From positions 1 to 5,676 of the forward strand of contig JACCYK010000163.1 of the NCBI GenBank assembly GCA_013696525.1: 5,676 bases of DNA, given 5' to 3'. Position numbers and translations under genes: made by a program. This stretch comes from Chloroflexia bacterium. Its GTDB lineage: Bacteria > Chloroflexota > Chloroflexia > Thermomicrobiales > UBA6265. The notes beneath the pieces were generated by a model that saw only the letters and a list, made by a program, of their open reading frames with translations, was not told the origin of the DNA and made no database searches. Shown here piece after piece: positions 5,533 to 5,676 of this stretch (positions are counted from its first letter, which is position 1; every line of letters begins with the position of its first letter).

Positions 5533-5676
5533 AGATGCGGCGAACGACCGCCGCCTCTGGCTCGACAATGACTCGGACACCGGCCGCCTTGTCGCGGTGG
5601 TAGCCGTAGAGTTCGCTGCCAAAGCCATGAATCTTCCCTGATTCAAGCCGGGCCCGCTTGCCGCGAATCGTTCGCT
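5282..5676. repeat. 89-bp inverted repeat formed by the two recombinase fragments
   Basis: Bases 5282-5370 match the reverse complement of 5588-5676 at 83 of 89 positions. The outer 52 bases (5282-5333 against 5625-5676) are identical. Mismatches are at 5334, 5341, 5358, 5360, 5367 and 5369 of the left arm. Both arms encode the same segment, RTIRGKRARLESGKIHGFG followed by a G/S-ELYGY variant. The right arm may continue past the window end. The spacer (5371-5587) is the recombinase domain of the minus-strand copy. Confidence 0.9.
5355..5369. other. Palindromic junction between the two recombinase fragments
   Basis: CTATCGCCGCGATAG is a perfect 15-base palindrome around the central C at 5362. 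On the plus strand it is part of the codons for GYRRD; on the minus strand it is part of the codons for AYRGD. Both are plausible family sequence, so the two genes meet in a stretch that each could have supplied. This is the expected mark of fusion at microhomology. Confidence 0.65.

Larger units (their letters stand above)
5192..5676 (-). pseudogene. Second serine recombinase fragment, opposite strand, 5' end beyond window
   Basis: The minus-strand frame is open from the window edge (first full codon at 5674) to a stop at 5192; recombinase homology runs only from 5676 to about 5357. It begins RTIRGKRARLESGKIHGFGSELYGYHRDK, broken here as RTIRGKRARLESGK then IHGFGSELYGYHRDK, the end of the resolvase domain. 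It continues into the recombinase (PF07508-type) domain: VEPEAAVVRRIFTRIAAGD, AIRAVARDLNVEDVPSP, TPRWNKSSIWRILTNAAYRG. This is the DNA-binding region the plus-strand copy lacks. After AYRGD it runs antisense into the plus-strand fragment, so the zinc-ribbon/coiled-coil C-terminus is lost. The N-terminal catalytic part, if it exists, lies outside the window. The two fragments are paralogues, not one gene. Confidence 0.85.

Noticed and set aside
5376..5603. 75-codon plus-strand frame near the right end
   Set aside because: It is antisense to the recombinase domain of the minus-strand fragment.
1..5676. CRISPR array, toxin-antitoxin or defence system
   Set aside because: No regularly spaced direct repeats, Cas-like motifs or small paired genes were seen on either strand.

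Overview
The window is GC-rich. It splits into an ordinary two-gene metabolic and transport block on the left (1-3153, minus strand) and a run of broken mobile DNA on the right (about 3592-5676). The organism cannot be named from the sequence. High GC, a twin-arginine oligopeptide-type binding protein, a ceramidase-like hydrolase and a recombinase of the 'YSGAELWDRP / AIDRLSRDPVHLGVIL' type would fit a high-GC Chloroflexota such as Thermomicrobia. That is inference by resemblance only.

Left block: a PF04734-type (neutral ceramidase N-terminal-like) metallohydrolase (1786-3153) is followed 153 bases downstream, same strand, by a family-5 extracellular solute-binding protein with a Tat signal (19-1632). 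The shared direction suggests one transcription unit. A plausible reading is uptake of an amide- or peptide-type compound plus its hydrolysis. The permease and ATPase genes are not in the window. From 3154 to 3591 there is no convincing gene, only several inverted repeats, the best being an 11-bp perfect stem at 3506-3557.

Right block: a weak, frameshifted stretch (3592-3797) resembles the start of an IS481-type transposase. An 18-bp perfect inverted repeat follows (3780-3797 / 3907-3924). Next comes an IS3-family OrfB (IS407-like) that has lost its N-terminus and OrfA but keeps a full D-D-(35)-E triad (3959-4657), with two candidate right-end sequences behind it (4665-4690 and 4717-4742). 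The last part holds two serine-recombinase fragments fused tail to tail. The plus-strand copy (homology 4893-5368) has lost its catalytic serine through substitution, deletion and frameshift. The minus-strand copy (5676 down to about 5357) contributes a C-terminal recombinase domain. They share an 89-bp inverted repeat (83/89 identical, 5282-5370 versus 5588-5676) and meet in a 15-bp palindrome at 5355-5369.

I see no intact new system. The most interesting feature is the tail-to-tail recombinase junction. It could be a real inversion or microhomology fusion between two diverged copies, or an assembly problem at the end of the sequence.
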